Source: Blastococcus tunisiensis (GTDB taxonomy: Bacteria > Actinomycetota > Actinomycetes > Mycobacteriales > Geodermatophilaceae). From it: a stretch of 64,000 bases of DNA. The first letter of the stretch is position 1; every line of letters begins with the position of its first letter. The position numbers were made by a program, and so were the translations under genes. The notes beneath the pieces were generated by a model. It did not search any database and was not told the DNA's origin. It worked only from the letters and a program-made list of their open reading frames with translations. Below are positions 43,715 to 53,625 of this stretch, piece after piece. Where the stretch lies: the NCBI RefSeq assembly GCF_900112815.1, contig NZ_FOND01000016.1, positions 40,314 through 104,313 on the forward strand. The letters are read 5' to 3'.

Positions 43715-44671
43715 ATGGCAAAGATCGTCGGTTGCATCAGCCTGTCCCACTCACCGTTCTGGAACATCACTCCGACACCGGAAGTGTCAGCCTCGGGCGG
43801 CCTCTTCGTCCGAGCCGTCGATGCACTGCGGGAGGCCGGCAGAGCCCTGTCGCCGGACGCCGTGGTCATCATCGGTCCCGACCATGCCCGGGGCTTGTTC
43901 TACGACCTATTGCCTCCCTTCACCATCGGAACGGGGCGGATCGAAGGTGTGGGCGATTACGAGACCCCCGGCGGCGAGCTGCCTGGTCGTCCTGAGCTGG
44001 CCAGCGAGATTTTCGCAGGCGTGACGCGTCGCGGATTCGATCCCGCGATCTCGCTGGACCTGCGCGTCGATCACGGGCTCACGCAGGTCTACGGGAAGCT
44101 CTTCCCCGAGCAGGACGTCCCGTTGATCCCCGTGATCCTCAACTCCGGATGCCCCCCACTGCCCACGTTCAAGCGCTCCTGGGACTTCGGGGCGGCAATG
44201 GGGGCGGCACTGCGCGAGTCGGCGGTTGCTGCGCGCGTCCTGGTGGTCGGCTCCGGAGGCATGTCGCACTGGCCGGCCTCCACGTCCGCCTTCGACCCGA
44301 GCATCACCGAGGAGTGGCGCTCCTTCCTCATCAACGGTCGACCACGCGTGGACGAGCTGGAACCCACGCGACGAGCAAAGGCCTTGGCCATCGCTGCGGG
44401 CGAGACGACGGGTCAGGTCAGTGCGGACTGGGACCGTGACCTGCTGCGCCGGATACGGACCGACGCTGGCGTGCTGCGGCGGTTGGACGGTGAGGACGTC
44501 GAGGCGCTCGCCGGCCCCGGTGCACACGAACTGCGCACCTGGGCCGCCGCGACGGCTGCGTGGGGAGCACCTCTGGCCTACGTCGACTACGAGCCGGTGC
44601 CGGAGTGGATCACCGGCATGGGGATGGCCGCCAGCCACGTCCCTGCCGAGGCCCTGACGTCGGTCAACTGA
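43715..44671 (+). CDS. LigB-type extradiol ring-cleavage dioxygenase, module A
   Basis: The protein (318 aa) belongs to the class III (LigB/MhpB) extradiol dioxygenases, which open catechols next to the hydroxyl pair with Fe(II). Conserved histidines are in place: H12 (SLSHSPFW), H57 (GPDHARG), H120 (RVDHGLTQ) and H185 (GGMSHWP). The last two correspond to the acid-base pair known in E. coli MhpB. TAGGAGAG precedes the ATG at 43715. Together with the HpaB-type hydroxylase before it and the hydrolase after it, this gene forms a self-contained upper module. It is only distantly similar to the second copy at 55710. Confidence 0.9.
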   Translation: MAKIVGCISLSHSPFWNITPTPEVSASGGLFVRAVDALREAGRALSPDAVVIIGPDHARGLFYDLLPPFTIGTGRIEGVGDYETPGGELPGRPELASEIFAGVTRRGFDPAISLDLRVDHGLTQVYGKLFPEQDVPLIPVILNSGCPPLPTFKRSWDFGAAMGAALRESAVAARVLVVGSGGMSHWPASTSAFDPSITEEWRSFLINGRPRVDELEPTRRAKALAIAAGETTGQVSADWDRDLLRRIRTDAGVLRRLDGEDVEALAGPGAHELRTWAAATAAWGAPLAYVDYEPVPEWITGMGMAASHVPAEALTSVN

Positions 44672-44775
44672 TCGCTTTCGCTGCTTCGCGGATGCGAGCA
44701 GCCCCGAGACCCACGAGCAGTGGGAAAAGGCCGGCGTCACCGCGGGCCGGCCGACGTGAAGGAGATGTGGAGCTG

Positions 44776-45660
44776 ATGTCCGTGACCATCCCGGAGTTCG
44801 TCACCCCGGAGTTCTTCGGCCTCGAGGACCGGTGGCTCGAAACGGCCGAAGGCGAGCTCACTCACTACCACGAGCTGGGTGACGGCGTCCCTGTCGTGTT
44901 CCTGCACGGGTCCGGAACCGGCGTGACTGCGGCGGCCAACTGGTGGCTGAACCTCGACCCGGTCGCCACCTCGGCGCGGTGCATCGCGATCGACATGATC
45001 GGCTACGGCCAGACCGTCGTCCCTGTGGGCACGCCGTACGGGATCCGGGAGTGGGTCGCGCACGCGGTGCGCGTCCTGGACGCGCTCGGGATCGAGAAGA
45101 CGTGGCTCGTGGGCAACTCGCTGGGCGGATGGATCGCCTTCCAGTTCGCCATCGAGCACCCGGACCGCGTACTCGGGGTGATCTCCATGGGGACGGGTGG
45201 GGGACCGGCAAATGCCAACCTGCACGGTCTCGTGGGCACGGAGCTGACCGCGGCAGGGATCCGTCGCACGTTGGAACTGTTCGTCGAGGACACCTCGATC
45301 GTCACCGACGAACTGGTCGCCCTCCGCCTGGAGACGGCGGAGAACGACACGGCGTCCGATCGGCTCCACCAGGTCGTCGCTGCGCGCGAACGGGACCGCG
45401 TGGAAGTCCCGCTCGACGACGCGGCGCTCCGACGTCTCGACCTGCCTGTGCTTCTCGTGCACGGGATCCAGGACCGGATCATTCCCGTGGCCCGGACCCA
45501 CGAGTTGCTCGACGTCATTCCCGGAGCCGACGCGCACCTGTTCAACCGGTGCGGGCACTGGAGCCAGGTCGAGCGCGCCGATGACTTCAACGACCTGGTC
45601 GCCTCGTTCATCAGGAACCACCAGGAGCGCCGCGTCGGCCCCGGCCCGGTGCTTGCGTGA
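44776..45660 (+). CDS. Alpha/beta hydrolase, meta-cleavage product C-C hydrolase (MhpC/BphD type), module A
   Basis: The protein (294 aa) is expected to split the vinylogous diketone made by ring cleavage into 2-hydroxypenta-2,4-dienoate and an acid. HGSGTGVTAAANWWLNL near residue 44 supplies the oxyanion region. The nucleophile is Ser115 in VGNSLGGW, the acid Asp is in HGIQDRIIP near 233, and the base His is in RCGHWSQVERADDFN near 262. These patterns match meta-cleavage hydrolases more than general esterases. Its stop overlaps the flavin reductase start. Confidence 0.9.
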   Translation: MSVTIPEFVTPEFFGLEDRWLETAEGELTHYHELGDGVPVVFLHGSGTGVTAAANWWLNLDPVATSARCIAIDMIGYGQTVVPVGTPYGIREWVAHAVRVLDALGIEKTWLVGNSLGGWIAFQFAIEHPDRVLGVISMGTGGGPANANLHGLVGTELTAAGIRRTLELFVEDTSIVTDELVALRLETAENDTASDRLHQVVAARERDRVEVPLDDAALRRLDLPVLLVHGIQDRIIPVARTHELLDVIPGADAHLFNRCGHWSQVERADDFNDLVASFIRNHQERRVGPGPVLA

Positions 45661-46199
45661 TGTACCGGGACGTCACCGCCGAGCGTTTCCGGCACGCGCT
45701 CAGCCAGTTCGCCTCCGGGGTCACCGTCATCACGACGGGGACCGTTGGCACCTCGACTGCGGCAGGGTGCACGGTCAGCGCTTTCAGCTCCCTCTCTCTG
45801 GACCCCCCGTTGGTTCTCGCGTGCATCGCCCGGGGGAAGTACATGCACAAACAGCTCGCCGAGGCCGAGCACTTCGCGGTGAATGTCCTATCCGACCATC
45901 AGCGTGACGTCGCCATGACATTTGCCCGCGCCTCGGAAGACCGCTTCGCGGGGGTGCCGGTCCGCGCCGGCCATGACGGTGTTCCGCTGTTGCAAGGGGC
46001 CGTCGCGCACCTGGAGTGCACCCGGTATGCCGTTCATGACGGCGGCGACCATGACATCGTCGTCGGCCGCGTGGAGCAGGTCGAGGTGACGCGAGGCGAG
46101 CCGCTGGTCTATGCCGGGGGTCACTTCCTCGACCTGGGCCTGGAGTCCCGGCAAGGAGCCGACGTGCCGTACGAATGGCTGCTGTCGGCTCCCTGGTGA
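45660..46199 (+). CDS. Flavin reductase family protein (HpaC-like partner)
   Basis: The protein (179 aa) has the flavin reductase-like split barrel: FRHALSQFASGVTVITTGTVGTSTAAGCTVSAFSSLSLDPPLVLACIARGK near the start, FAVNVLSDHQRDVAMTFA near 75, and HDIVVGRVEQVEV near 130. It should reduce FAD or FMN with NAD(P)H and hand it to the HpaB-type oxygenase at 41905. ATG 45660 shares a base with the hydrolase stop (GTGATG), and a GTG at 45657 is also possible. It is the last gene of module A and is convergent with the GntR gene. Confidence 0.92.
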   Translation: MYRDVTAERFRHALSQFASGVTVITTGTVGTSTAAGCTVSAFSSLSLDPPLVLACIARGKYMHKQLAEAEHFAVNVLSDHQRDVAMTFARASEDRFAGVPVRAGHDGVPLLQGAVAHLECTRYAVHDGGDHDIVVGRVEQVEVTRGEPLVYAGGHFLDLGLESRQGADVPYEWLLSAPW

Positions 46200-46383
46200 C
46201 GGTCGCGGACGCGCCATCGCAGGGGAGTGCCCGCGGCTCGTGAGGCCGATCGCGGCGCGACCCTCACATGCCCAGGAGCTGGCGATGCGCACCTATGCTC
46301 GCCACTTGCGACTCATGGTGCGCTCGGCTCCATCACCGGGCCCTCGGCGGCTTCCCGTCGATCAGTCGGCTGGAGTCCACGTT

Positions 46384-47133
46384 TCAGGACGTCGGGATGC
46401 GCGTACGGGGAAGCTCATCCTGTTGTCCGCGAATGAGATCCACGTTGTTGAGAACATGCTGCTCCGTCCTGGAGCGCGCGGCCGCGACGTCGCCGGCCAC
46501 GAGTGCGTCGTAGATCTGCTGGTGCTCACAGTGCCGGCGCTCGAGTGCGCTGCCCATCGGAGCGGGCAACCCAGCGGTATTGATAAGAAAGTCGCTGAGG
46601 TCCCACATCCGGAGGCTCATGTCGCGCACGATGTCCGATCGCGTCATGTCGTGTATGACGCTATGGAAGGTGCGGTTCAAGGTCCGGTATTCGTGGCCTC
46701 TCCGAGCCTCGTCCGGGTCGTCGCGCAGGGCATCGATGCGCCGGTGGACGGCTTCCAGCCGCGCGAGGTCAACGTCTTTTCTACGGCTGGCGGCTACGGC
46801 CGTGGCGGCGCCCTCGAGCGAGGCGAAAACGGTGAAGAAGTCCGTCATCTGATCCATGTCGTACCGAAGGACTCGGCAGCCGACCTGAGGGACGATCTCG
46901 ACCAGACCATCAGCGTCCAAGCGCCGGAGCGCCTCCATGATCGGTTGCTTGCTCATGCCCAGATCGGCCTTGAGGGTGGTCAAGGGCAAGCGCTCGCCGG
47001 CGGGCCAACGCCCATCGAGCAGCGCCTCCTTGATCGAGCCATAAGCCACGGACGACAACCGGAGACCACTGCGTCGCCCGGACGGGCCATTCGTGGACGA
47101 CGCTCCCTGGTCGGGGGGGGGTAATCGCTCCAC
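46384..47133 (-). CDS. GntR family transcriptional regulator (FCD-type)
   Basis: The protein (249 aa) has an N-terminal GntR winged HTH (AYGSIKEALLDGRWPAGERLPLTTLKADLGMSKQPIMEALRRLDADGLVEIVPQVGCRV). The C-terminal helical FCD ligand domain includes LEGAATAVAASRR and HEYRTLNRTFHSVIHDMTRS with likely metal ligands Asp/His, and ends in a segment with EHQQIYDALVAGDVAAARSRTEQHV. It sits between modules A and B and is divergent from the dehydrogenase-type gene at 47501. It is the best candidate to bind the ACGCTAGCATG sites before both modules. Confidence 0.9.
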   Translation of the reverse strand: MERLPPPDQGASSTNGPSGRRSGLRLSSVAYGSIKEALLDGRWPAGERLPLTTLKADLGMSKQPIMEALRRLDADGLVEIVPQVGCRVLRYDMDQMTDFFTVFASLEGAATAVAASRRKDVDLARLEAVHRRIDALRDDPDEARRGHEYRTLNRTFHSVIHDMTRSDIVRDMSLRMWDLSDFLINTAGLPAPMGSALERRHCEHQQIYDALVAGDVAAARSRTEQHVLNNVDLIRGQQDELPRTRIPTS

Positions 47134-47500
47134 TCCTCTGTGCCGGTCACGCTCGTGAGCCTAACCACGTGGCGCTCAGGGTCGGCGATGAGCTTTTCGG
47201 GACTCCGCTCCACCTCCCCCGGGACTGAGGCATGGTGCGGAGCGACAGCGTGCCGGGATCGCTCGGTCGCCTCACTCAGTCGACGCGTGTGGAGCGGCGC
47301 GGGTGGCGGTAGGTCCCGTCGGGTCTCCGGATGCCGGCTTCGGGCGCGAACTCACACCAAGAATCCGTCGAATCGTGAACCTGGCTGCACGGCCTTCCTG
47401 CAAGGTAACTCTCGTCAAATACGGTGAACCGCTGGCGACCGCGACTTCGGAGAGGCCAATGTCTGCGCCAGAGTGCGGTCACACGAAGGAGAGTCAGTCT
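47134..47500. other. Divergent promoter region between GntR and SDR genes
   Basis: About 370 bp with no gene. It should hold promoters for the GntR gene and the short-chain dehydrogenase remnant. No clear palindrome could be singled out. Confidence 0.4.
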
Positions 47501-48260
47501 GTGAACGACGCACCCGAGATGCCCACCCGACGACCCGTCGCCGTGGTGGCAGGCGGCACCGCCGGCATCGGCGCGGCCATCTCCCAACTCCTCGACCGTG
47601 ACGGCTACCAGGTGGTGGTCGTCGGTTCGCGGACGGTGGAGGAAGGCTCCGCCGTGGTCGCCGCGTTCGACGCGGGGACCTACATCCAGGCGGACCTCAG
47701 CGAGCCGAGCGCGCCCGGACGAGTCATGGCACGGGTCGAGCAGGAGCTCGGCCGCGCGGGACGTCCTCGTTTACGCGGCGGGCGCGACCGCCCGCATTCC
47801 CCATGCCGACGTCGCGGCGGCGACGGACGACGTGTGGCAGAAGATCCTTGCCCTCAACCTGCTGGGGCCGTGGCGTTTCGTCCAGGCGGCCGAGCCTCTG
47901 CTGCGCCAGAGCAAGAACGGCAACGTCATCTTCATCGGCGCGTTGGCCGGAGCCGACGTGGGCGGCAGCAGCATCCCGTACGCCGTGAGCAAGGCAGCCC
48001 TGCACCACATGTGCAAGCTGCTCGGCGGCGCCCTCGGGCCGGAGATCAGGATCAACACCATCGCGCCGGGATTCATCGAGACGCGGTGGACCAGCGGCGA
48101 GGACTGGGGCGGCCTTCGCGGACTCGTCGAGCAGAAGGCTCCGCTCCATCGGACCGGGAACCCGGACGAGATCGCGGAGATGGTCCGCGGCTTGCTGCGG
48201 TCGACCTACGTCACCGGACAGACGATCGTGGCGGACGGCGGCTTGTCGCTGCTCCCGTAG
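47501..48260 (+). pseudogene. Short-chain dehydrogenase/reductase with +1 frameshift
   Basis: The frame from GTG 47501 (after GAAGGAGAG) encodes a Rossmann start AVVAGGTAGIGAAISQLLDRDGYQVVVVGSRT and runs to about 47757. The rest of the SDR continues in the next frame: DVLVYAAGATARIPHADV, the Ser region VIFIGALAGAD, YAVSKAALHHMCKLLG (YxxxK), and IRINTIAPGFIETRW. It ends at 48260 with YVTGQTIVADGGLSLLP. Removing one G from GGG at 47758-47760 joins ELGRA to DVLVYAAG exactly. It would oxidise or reduce an alcohol or ketone in the pathway. It is either a recent null mutation or a base-calling error. Confidence 0.85.
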
Positions 48261-49084
48261 CCACCGCCCGGCACCGTCGGACCACTGAACCGGTCGACGG
48301 CTACGGCTGGGCTCGGGTCCGATCGGAGACGGCTCGGTCGGAATCGAGAACGATCGCGGACGCCATGGCCCGAGCAACGGGGCGGGAGATGCCCGCTCGC
48401 GCGCACGTCGCGTCGAACCGTGCAGGGCGAGGTCGCACGGCGTCGTCCCGCTCACCGGCCTCGCCGCGCTGGGCGGGATGGAACGGTGCGCCGCCGCTGC
48501 ACCCGAGGTGGGGTTCGTTGGCTGAACCGTTCAGGGCCACTGGCACGCCCTCCCGACGCCCGAGGTGGACGGCGCCCTCAAAAAGTGGGCGAGTCTCTCC
48601 ATGGCCTATGGTCACGGGGGTTGCTCGTGGCTCGTGCTCGGTCGAAGGCAGCAGACGGGATGACCGTCGGCGAGGCGGCTGCCTTCCGCGCCTTCACGGG
48701 CGGCGCTCACGGCGAACCTCGCCTTGATGGCACCCGCCGTGAACCGCGTGCTGAGTGATGATCCGGCATGAGTGCAGGCTCGAGGCGTCCATCGTGCGGT
48801 CGTTGTCGGCGTCCCGCCGGGTGGCGCGGACCGAGCCCCGCGGCGCCCTGAACAGCTCCGGCGCCGCGCCCTGCACAGCCCAGGGGTGCCCGCGGCGGCG
48901 CGTCCGGAAGAGATGCTTGCGACACACCTGTGCTCTTCGCTACTCTGCCGCGGAACGCTAGCATGTCAGTGACATGGGTCATGCCGTCCGCAAGGTTGTG
49001 CATGGTCCGCTGACGGAGGCCCGCCAGCATAGCACCGATTCGCCCCCAGCCATATGCCTCTGCACATAACGAAAGGCGGGTCGC
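48261..49084. other. Long gap, no supportable gene
   Basis: About 820 bp before the module B operon. Open frames exist on both strands, but none has a recognisable domain or a good start. The last 130 bp should hold the module B promoter, including the ACGCTAGCATG site at 48955. Confidence 0.4.
48955..48965. promoter_or_regulatory. Second copy of the ACGCTAGCATG motif, upstream of module B
   Basis: The identical 11-mer occurs at 41878-41888 in the operator before module A. Here the left half-site is poor, so it may be a single strong half-site 120 bp before the mhpA-type start. Confidence 0.45.
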
Positions 49085-50776
49085 ATGGCTTCGCGCAACC
49101 AGTGGGACGTTCTCGTCGTGGGCGCCGGTCCGGTGGGGCTCATGCTCGCCAATTTGCTCGGTGGCTATGGCGTCCGGACGCTCGTGGTCGAGGCGCGTGA
49201 AGCGTTGATCGACTATCCCCGCGGCGTAGGGATGGATGACGAGACGCTCAGGATCTTCCAGGCGGCCGGTCTCGTCGACGAGGTCCTTCCCCACACGGTG
49301 CCCAACCAGTTCATGTCCTTCGTAAACGGTACCGGCAAGCTTCTCGCAGAGATCTCTCCGACGGCTGCAGACTTCCACTGGCCCAAGCGCAACGGTTTTG
49401 TCCAGCCGTTCGCCGACCAGGTGCTCCTCCGGGGACTGGGACGGTTCGCACACGTCGAGGTCCGCTGGCAAACGACGATGGTCGGGCTCGCTGAGGCGGA
49501 TGACACCGTCGTGGTGCAGCTTGAGAGTGCCGGGCAGTCGAGCGAGATTAGAGCCTCCTACGTCGTCGGCGCGGACGGTGGTCGAAGTGCGACACGACGA
49601 GCGGTCGGCGTGGCGTTCGACGGGCAGTCATCGTCGACCCGCTGGCTCGTCGTCGACCTCGAGAACGACCCTCTGGGCCGTCCCGGAGCGGTTGTCGGCG
49701 CCGATCCTCGCCGTCCGTACGTTTGCGTCAGCATTCCCCATGGAATTCGTCGTTTCGAATTCATGCTGAAAGACGGTGAAACGGACGAGACCGTAGAGCA
49801 GCCAGGCTTCATCGCAAGCTTGCTAGAGGGCAAGGTTCCCGATCCCCAGTCCGTGTCGGTCCTGCGCAGCCGCGTCTACATTCACCACTCGCGCATCGCG
49901 GCGGACTTCAGAGTGGGTCGCGTGCTGCTCGCCGGAGATGCAGCCCATCTGATGCCGGTCTGGCAGGGGCAGGGCTACAACAGCGGGATCCGCGATGCCA
50001 GCAACCTCGCCTGGAAACTGGCGGCGGTTTCGTCCGGCCGCTGCGGAGATGAACTGCTGGATTCGTACGACATGGAGCGTCGGGGTCATGCGCTAGCCAT
50101 GATCCGACTGTCCACCCTCGTGGGCCGGATGATCTCACCCACCAATCCCATCGTGGCCGGTCTGCGCGACGTCGTGTTGAGGGCAGCCTCGGCTGTCCCC
50201 GCCGTCAAGCGATACCTCGTCGAGATGCGCTTCAAGCCCATGCCGACGTTCACGCGCGGCGCGCTGAGCACGGGCGAATCCACGTCGTCGCCCACACACG
50301 TCGGACGACTCTTTCCGCAACCTCGCGTTGCGACGAGGCAACAGCCTGACTTGCTCCTGGACGACCTGGTGGGCCCGTGGTTCAGCTTGCTTGTGTGGAA
50401 CAACGATCCGACCGCCATACTCGACGATGACGCCAGGGACGTGCTCCGCAGGCTCGGTGCCCGGCTGGTTGCGGTCAGGCCAGCGGTGCAGCTCGGCTGG
50501 CCGGACCAGGACCACGAGGACGTTCTCGTCATCGGCGACACCACCGGACGACTGAAGCGCTGGTTCGATCAGCAGAGCGATTCGGTGGTCCTATTGCGAC
50601 CCGACCGGGTGGTTGCGGGCGCGAGTCCCGCTCAACGAGCGTCCGCGATGGTTCGGGCGGTCGCCGCCGCCGCTGTTGTGCTTCCCGAGCGTGGTGGGGG
50701 ACACGAGTCCGCAAGTACCTCGAGCGCAGAGCAACCGGACCGGACAGCAGATTCCCTCGACGTGGTGGAGCAGTGA
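49085..50776 (+). CDS. mhpA: FAD-dependent aromatic hydroxylase (MhpA type)
   Basis: The protein (563 aa) is a class A flavoprotein monooxygenase related to 3-(3-hydroxyphenyl)propionate hydroxylase. The dinucleotide-binding GAGPVG is at residues 13-18, the DG motif [15 protein letters not shown] near 160, and the GD motif [35 protein letters not shown] near 278 (read in parts). The C-terminal thioredoxin-like domain is present. It hydroxylates a phenol beside an existing hydroxyl using NAD(P)H and oxygen, preparing a catechol for MhpB. GAAAGGCGG precedes the ATG. It overlaps the ABC transporter gene by 4 bp, so transport and catabolism are co-translated. Confidence 0.92.
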   Translation: MASRNQWDVLVVGAGPVGLMLANLLGGYGVRTLVVEAREALIDYPRGVGMDDETLRIFQAAGLVDEVLPHTVPNQFMSFVNGTGKLLAEISPTAADFHWPKRNGFVQPFADQVLLRGLGRFAHVEVRWQTTMVGLAEADDTVVVQLESAGQSSEIRASYVVGADGGRSATRRAVGVAFDGQSSSTRWLVVDLENDPLGRPGAVVGADPRRPYVCVSIPHGIRRFEFMLKDGETDETVEQPGFIASLLEGKVPDPQSVSVLRSRVYIHHSRIAADFRVGRVLLAGDAAHLMPVWQGQGYNSGIRDASNLAWKLAAVSSGRCGDELLDSYDMERRGHALAMIRLSTLVGRMISPTNPIVAGLRDVVLRAASAVPAVKRYLVEMRFKPMPTFTRGALSTGESTSSPTHVGRLFPQPRVATRQQPDLLLDDLVGPWFSLLVWNNDPTAILDDDARDVLRRLGARLVAVRPAVQLGWPDQDHEDVLVIGDTTGRLKRWFDQQSDSVVLLRPDRVVAGASPAQRASAMVRAVAAAAVVLPERGGGHESASTSSAEQPDRTADSLDVVEQ

Positions 50777-51582
50777 GCCCGCAGACGGCCGCGCCGCTGG
50801 ACATCGAGGGGGTGACCGTCGCGTTCGGCGCGGTCAAGGCGCTGGACGATGTGAGCTTCTCCGTGCAAAGCGGTCACGTGCACGGGGTCATCGGCCCTAA
50901 CGGGGCTGGCAAGTCGTCTCTCTTCAACGTTATCTCGGGCGTCTATCGACCGAGTGCAGGTGAGGTCCGACTCGACGGGATGGCGTTGACGAAGCTTCGT
51001 CCGCACGAAGTCGCGGGCTTGGGCATCGGGCGCTCCTTCCAGAACGTGGATCTCGCCGGCGAGGAGAGCGTGCTGGAGAGCCTCCTCGTGGGCCGGCACG
51101 ACCTCATGCGGTCGGGGGTGACCGCGGTGATGCTGGGATTGCCTCGCGCGCGACGTGAGGAGCGCGAACACAAGGCGCGCGTCACCGAGATCGCGGACTT
51201 CTTCGGGCTGGCCGACCATCTGGACCGGCCCTTGCATGAACTGCCGTACGGCCAGCAGAAGCTGGTGGACGTCGCGCGCGCCGTGTGCATGGAGCCGCGT
51301 TTGCTGATGCTCGACGAGCCGGCGGCAGGCCTGGACGAAGCGGAGACCGACACCATCAGCGAGATCATCCTGGATCTGCGCTCCGCCCTCGATCTCACGG
51401 TGCTGCTGATCGAGCACGACATGGGAATGGTCATGAAGATCTGCGACCACCTGACGGTTCTCGACTTCGGTCGCCGGATCAGCGACGGCACGCCGTCCGC
51501 GGTCCAGTCCGATCCTGCAGTCGCGTCGGCCTACCTGGGAACCGGCGAGGCGGCCGAGATCGAAACGGGGACGGCGCCGTGA
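50773..51582 (+). CDS. Branched-chain amino acid type ABC transporter ATP-binding protein (LivG-like)
   Basis: The protein (269 aa) is an ATPase of the Liv/HAAT importer family, here likely for aromatic acids. Walker A is [17 protein letters not shown] (near 38), the Q-loop is GRSFQNVDL near 87, the signature is [15 protein letters not shown] near 155, Walker B is [15 protein letters not shown] near 175, and the H-loop is [10 protein letters not shown] near 208. The signature reads PYGQQ, as in LivG proteins. GTG 50773 overlaps the hydroxylase stop. Confidence 0.93.
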   Translation: MSPQTAAPLDIEGVTVAFGAVKALDDVSFSVQSGHVHGVIGPNGAGKSSLFNVISGVYRPSAGEVRLDGMALTKLRPHEVAGLGIGRSFQNVDLAGEESVLESLLVGRHDLMRSGVTAVMLGLPRARREEREHKARVTEIADFFGLADHLDRPLHELPYGQQKLVDVARAVCMEPRLLMLDEPAAGLDEAETDTISEIILDLRSALDLTVLLIEHDMGMVMKICDHLTVLDFGRRISDGTPSAVQSDPAVASAYLGTGEAAEIETGTAP

Positions 51583-52469
51583 TCAAGTTCCTCTCGCTTC
51601 TTCTCGCCGGCCTCTCGCTGGGCTCGATGTACGCCCTGGTCGCCATGGGCTTCGTGATCATCTACAAGGCGAGCGGGGTAGCGAACTTCGCGCACGGGTC
51701 GCTGCTCCTCATCGGGGCCACCTTCGTGGCCTTCACCCACGACACCCTCGGATTCGGTCCCGCTGTGTTGGTCGCGCTACTCGGCACCGCTGCGAGCGCT
51801 TTCCTCCTGCAGTTCCTGTTCATCCGCCCGATGCGGACCGCGTCGCCGATCCCCACGACGATCGTCACGATCGGGATGGACATCCTGCTGCTGGTCTTGC
51901 TCACCGGGCTCCTGGGAGAGGGGCTGCACGAGCTCGGACAGCCGTGGGCTGGAGACACGGTCGTCATCGGGGACGTCGGAATCACCGTGAACCGGCTCAT
52001 CGGTCTGATCGTCGCGGCACTCCTGATCGTCGGGTTCCTGGTGCTGTTCAAGAGATCGGCCTGGGGAATCAGCATGCGCGCCGCGGCCGAGGACCCCGAG
52101 GCGGCCGCCTTGGTCGGTCTGCGCCTGGGGCGTGTCACCGCCACCACGTGGATCATCGCCGGCGTCCTGGCGTGCGTTGCCGCCATTTTCCTTACGGGAG
52201 CGCCGACGCCGGGCCTGTCGCCTGCGCTCTGGACGGTCGCCCTCGTGGCCTTTCCCGCCGCCATCATCGGTGGGCTCACCTCGGTGCACGGAGCTCTCGT
52301 CGGAGGCTTAGTCATCGGCGTCGCCGAAAGCCTCGCCACCGGCTACCAGCAGCAGTTGCTTTTCCTCGGCCGCGGTTTCGGGATCGTCGTTCCGTTCGTC
52401 GTGCTACTGGTTGTCCTGCTTGTTCGGCCGGAAGGGCTCTTCAGCGCACGAGGGGGTCGACGTGTCTGA
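51579..52469 (+). CDS. Liv-type ABC transporter permease (LivH-like)
   Basis: The protein (296 aa) has about eight membrane segments. It begins LSLLLAGLSLGSMYALVAMGFVIIYKASGVANFAHGSLLLIGA, the family hallmark (NFAHG). RAAAEDPEAAALVGLRLGRV near residue 165 is the EAA-like loop that contacts the ATPases. GTG 51579 overlaps the LivG stop (GTGA). Confidence 0.93.
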   Translation: MIKFLSLLLAGLSLGSMYALVAMGFVIIYKASGVANFAHGSLLLIGATFVAFTHDTLGFGPAVLVALLGTAASAFLLQFLFIRPMRTASPIPTTIVTIGMDILLLVLLTGLLGEGLHELGQPWAGDTVVIGDVGITVNRLIGLIVAALLIVGFLVLFKRSAWGISMRAAAEDPEAAALVGLRLGRVTATTWIIAGVLACVAAIFLTGAPTPGLSPALWTVALVAFPAAIIGGLTSVHGALVGGLVIGVAESLATGYQQQLLFLGRGFGIVVPFVVLLVVLLVRPEGLFSARGGRRV

Positions 52470-53625
52470 TCGGCTGCAGAAGTGGGATTCCCGCCTCCTT
52501 GTCACGAGGGCGCTGGCGGTCCTCGGAGTGTTGCTGCTGCTGGTCGCACCCCTGTATCTTGAGGAGTTCTGGCTCCGGCTCGGCTTCACCGCGTGCGGAG
52601 CCGCGATCGGAGCGCTCGGGCTGAATATTCTCACGGGGGCTGCCGGCCAGCTGAGCCTCGCGCATGCCTTCTTCCTTGCTGTGGGTGCGGTCACCTACTC
52701 CTGGTTGGCCGGGGATCCGGATCCGGCTATCGGTCCGACCGGCCTCGGCTGGCCCCCGGTGGTGGCGATGGCGATGGCGATCGTCGTCACCGCGGCCGTC
52801 GGCCTGCTCGTCAGCCCGATCTCGAGCCGGCTCAGCGGCCTGTATCTGGGAATTGCGAGTCTGGCGCTCGTCTTCATCGGGCAGCACCTCCTCGCGACGC
52901 TCAGCGGCATCACCGGAGGCTTCCAAGGTCGCTCGGCACCAACCTTCAGTGTGTTCGGATTCGAGTTCAGCAATCAGTCGGAGCTGCTGGTACTAGGCGT
53001 GCCCTTCGGGCGCTACGAACGTCTCTGGTATCTCGGCCTGCTGCTCCTGGCCGTCAGTGCATGGGCCGGGCGAAACCTGCTGAAATCGCGTCACGGCCGG
53101 GCTTTTCGGATGATCCGTGACAAAGAGCTGGCCGCTGCGGTGAGTGGGATCTCGGTCCGTCGTGGCAAGCAGAACGCCTTCGTGGTCTCGTCGGCCCTGG
53201 CCGGCCTAAGTGGCGCGCTCTTCGCCATTGCCATCGGCAGCATCGCCCCGGTGTCGTTCTCCCTGGACGTGTCCATCCAGTACCTCGTGATGATCGTCAT
53301 CGGCGGAATGGGCACGGTCACGGGATCGATCCTGGGGGCGGCGGTAGTCACCGCCCTGCCCATTCTCACGCAACGGTACGGCGGCGTTTTTCCCCTTGTC
53401 GGTGACGTCGTGTCACCCGCAGCTGCCGCCCGGTACCTCTACGGCGGGGCGCTCATCGCCGTTCTCATGCTGCAACCCCGCGGACTCGCCGCCGTCGCCG
53501 GCCTGGTGCGGCGGCGCGCACCTTCCAACTCCGCTTCTGAGGCGAGACCGATTGCAGGCGGTCGAGCACCAGTCGATCCACCGACCGATACAGACGCTCT
53601 CGAAAGAAAGGCGCCAATCACATGA
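52462..53625 (+). CDS. Liv-type ABC transporter permease (LivM-like)
   Basis: The protein (387 aa) has about ten membrane segments. The hallmark LNILTGAAGQLSLAHAFFLAVGAVTYS lies near residue 55. The coupling loop FRMIRDKELAAAVSGISVRRGKQNAFVVSSALAGLSGAL is near 215, followed by YLVMIVIGGMGTVTGSILGA. A polar C-terminal tail of about 45 residues is specific to this protein. GTG 52462 lies 8 bp inside the LivH gene. Confidence 0.92.
   Translation: MSDRLQKWDSRLLVTRALAVLGVLLLLVAPLYLEEFWLRLGFTACGAAIGALGLNILTGAAGQLSLAHAFFLAVGAVTYSWLAGDPDPAIGPTGLGWPPVVAMAMAIVVTAAVGLLVSPISSRLSGLYLGIASLALVFIGQHLLATLSGITGGFQGRSAPTFSVFGFEFSNQSELLVLGVPFGRYERLWYLGLLLLAVSAWAGRNLLKSRHGRAFRMIRDKELAAAVSGISVRRGKQNAFVVSSALAGLSGALFAIAIGSIAPVSFSLDVSIQYLVMIVIGGMGTVTGSILGAAVVTALPILTQRYGGVFPLVGDVVSPAAAARYLYGGALIAVLMLQPRGLAAVAGLVRRRAPSNSASEARPIAGGRAPVDPPTDTDALERKAPIT

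Noticed and set aside
48261..49084. Several open frames of 60-110 codons in the gap before the MhpA-type gene
   Set aside because: None has a recognisable domain, a good ribosome site or codon use like the neighbouring genes.
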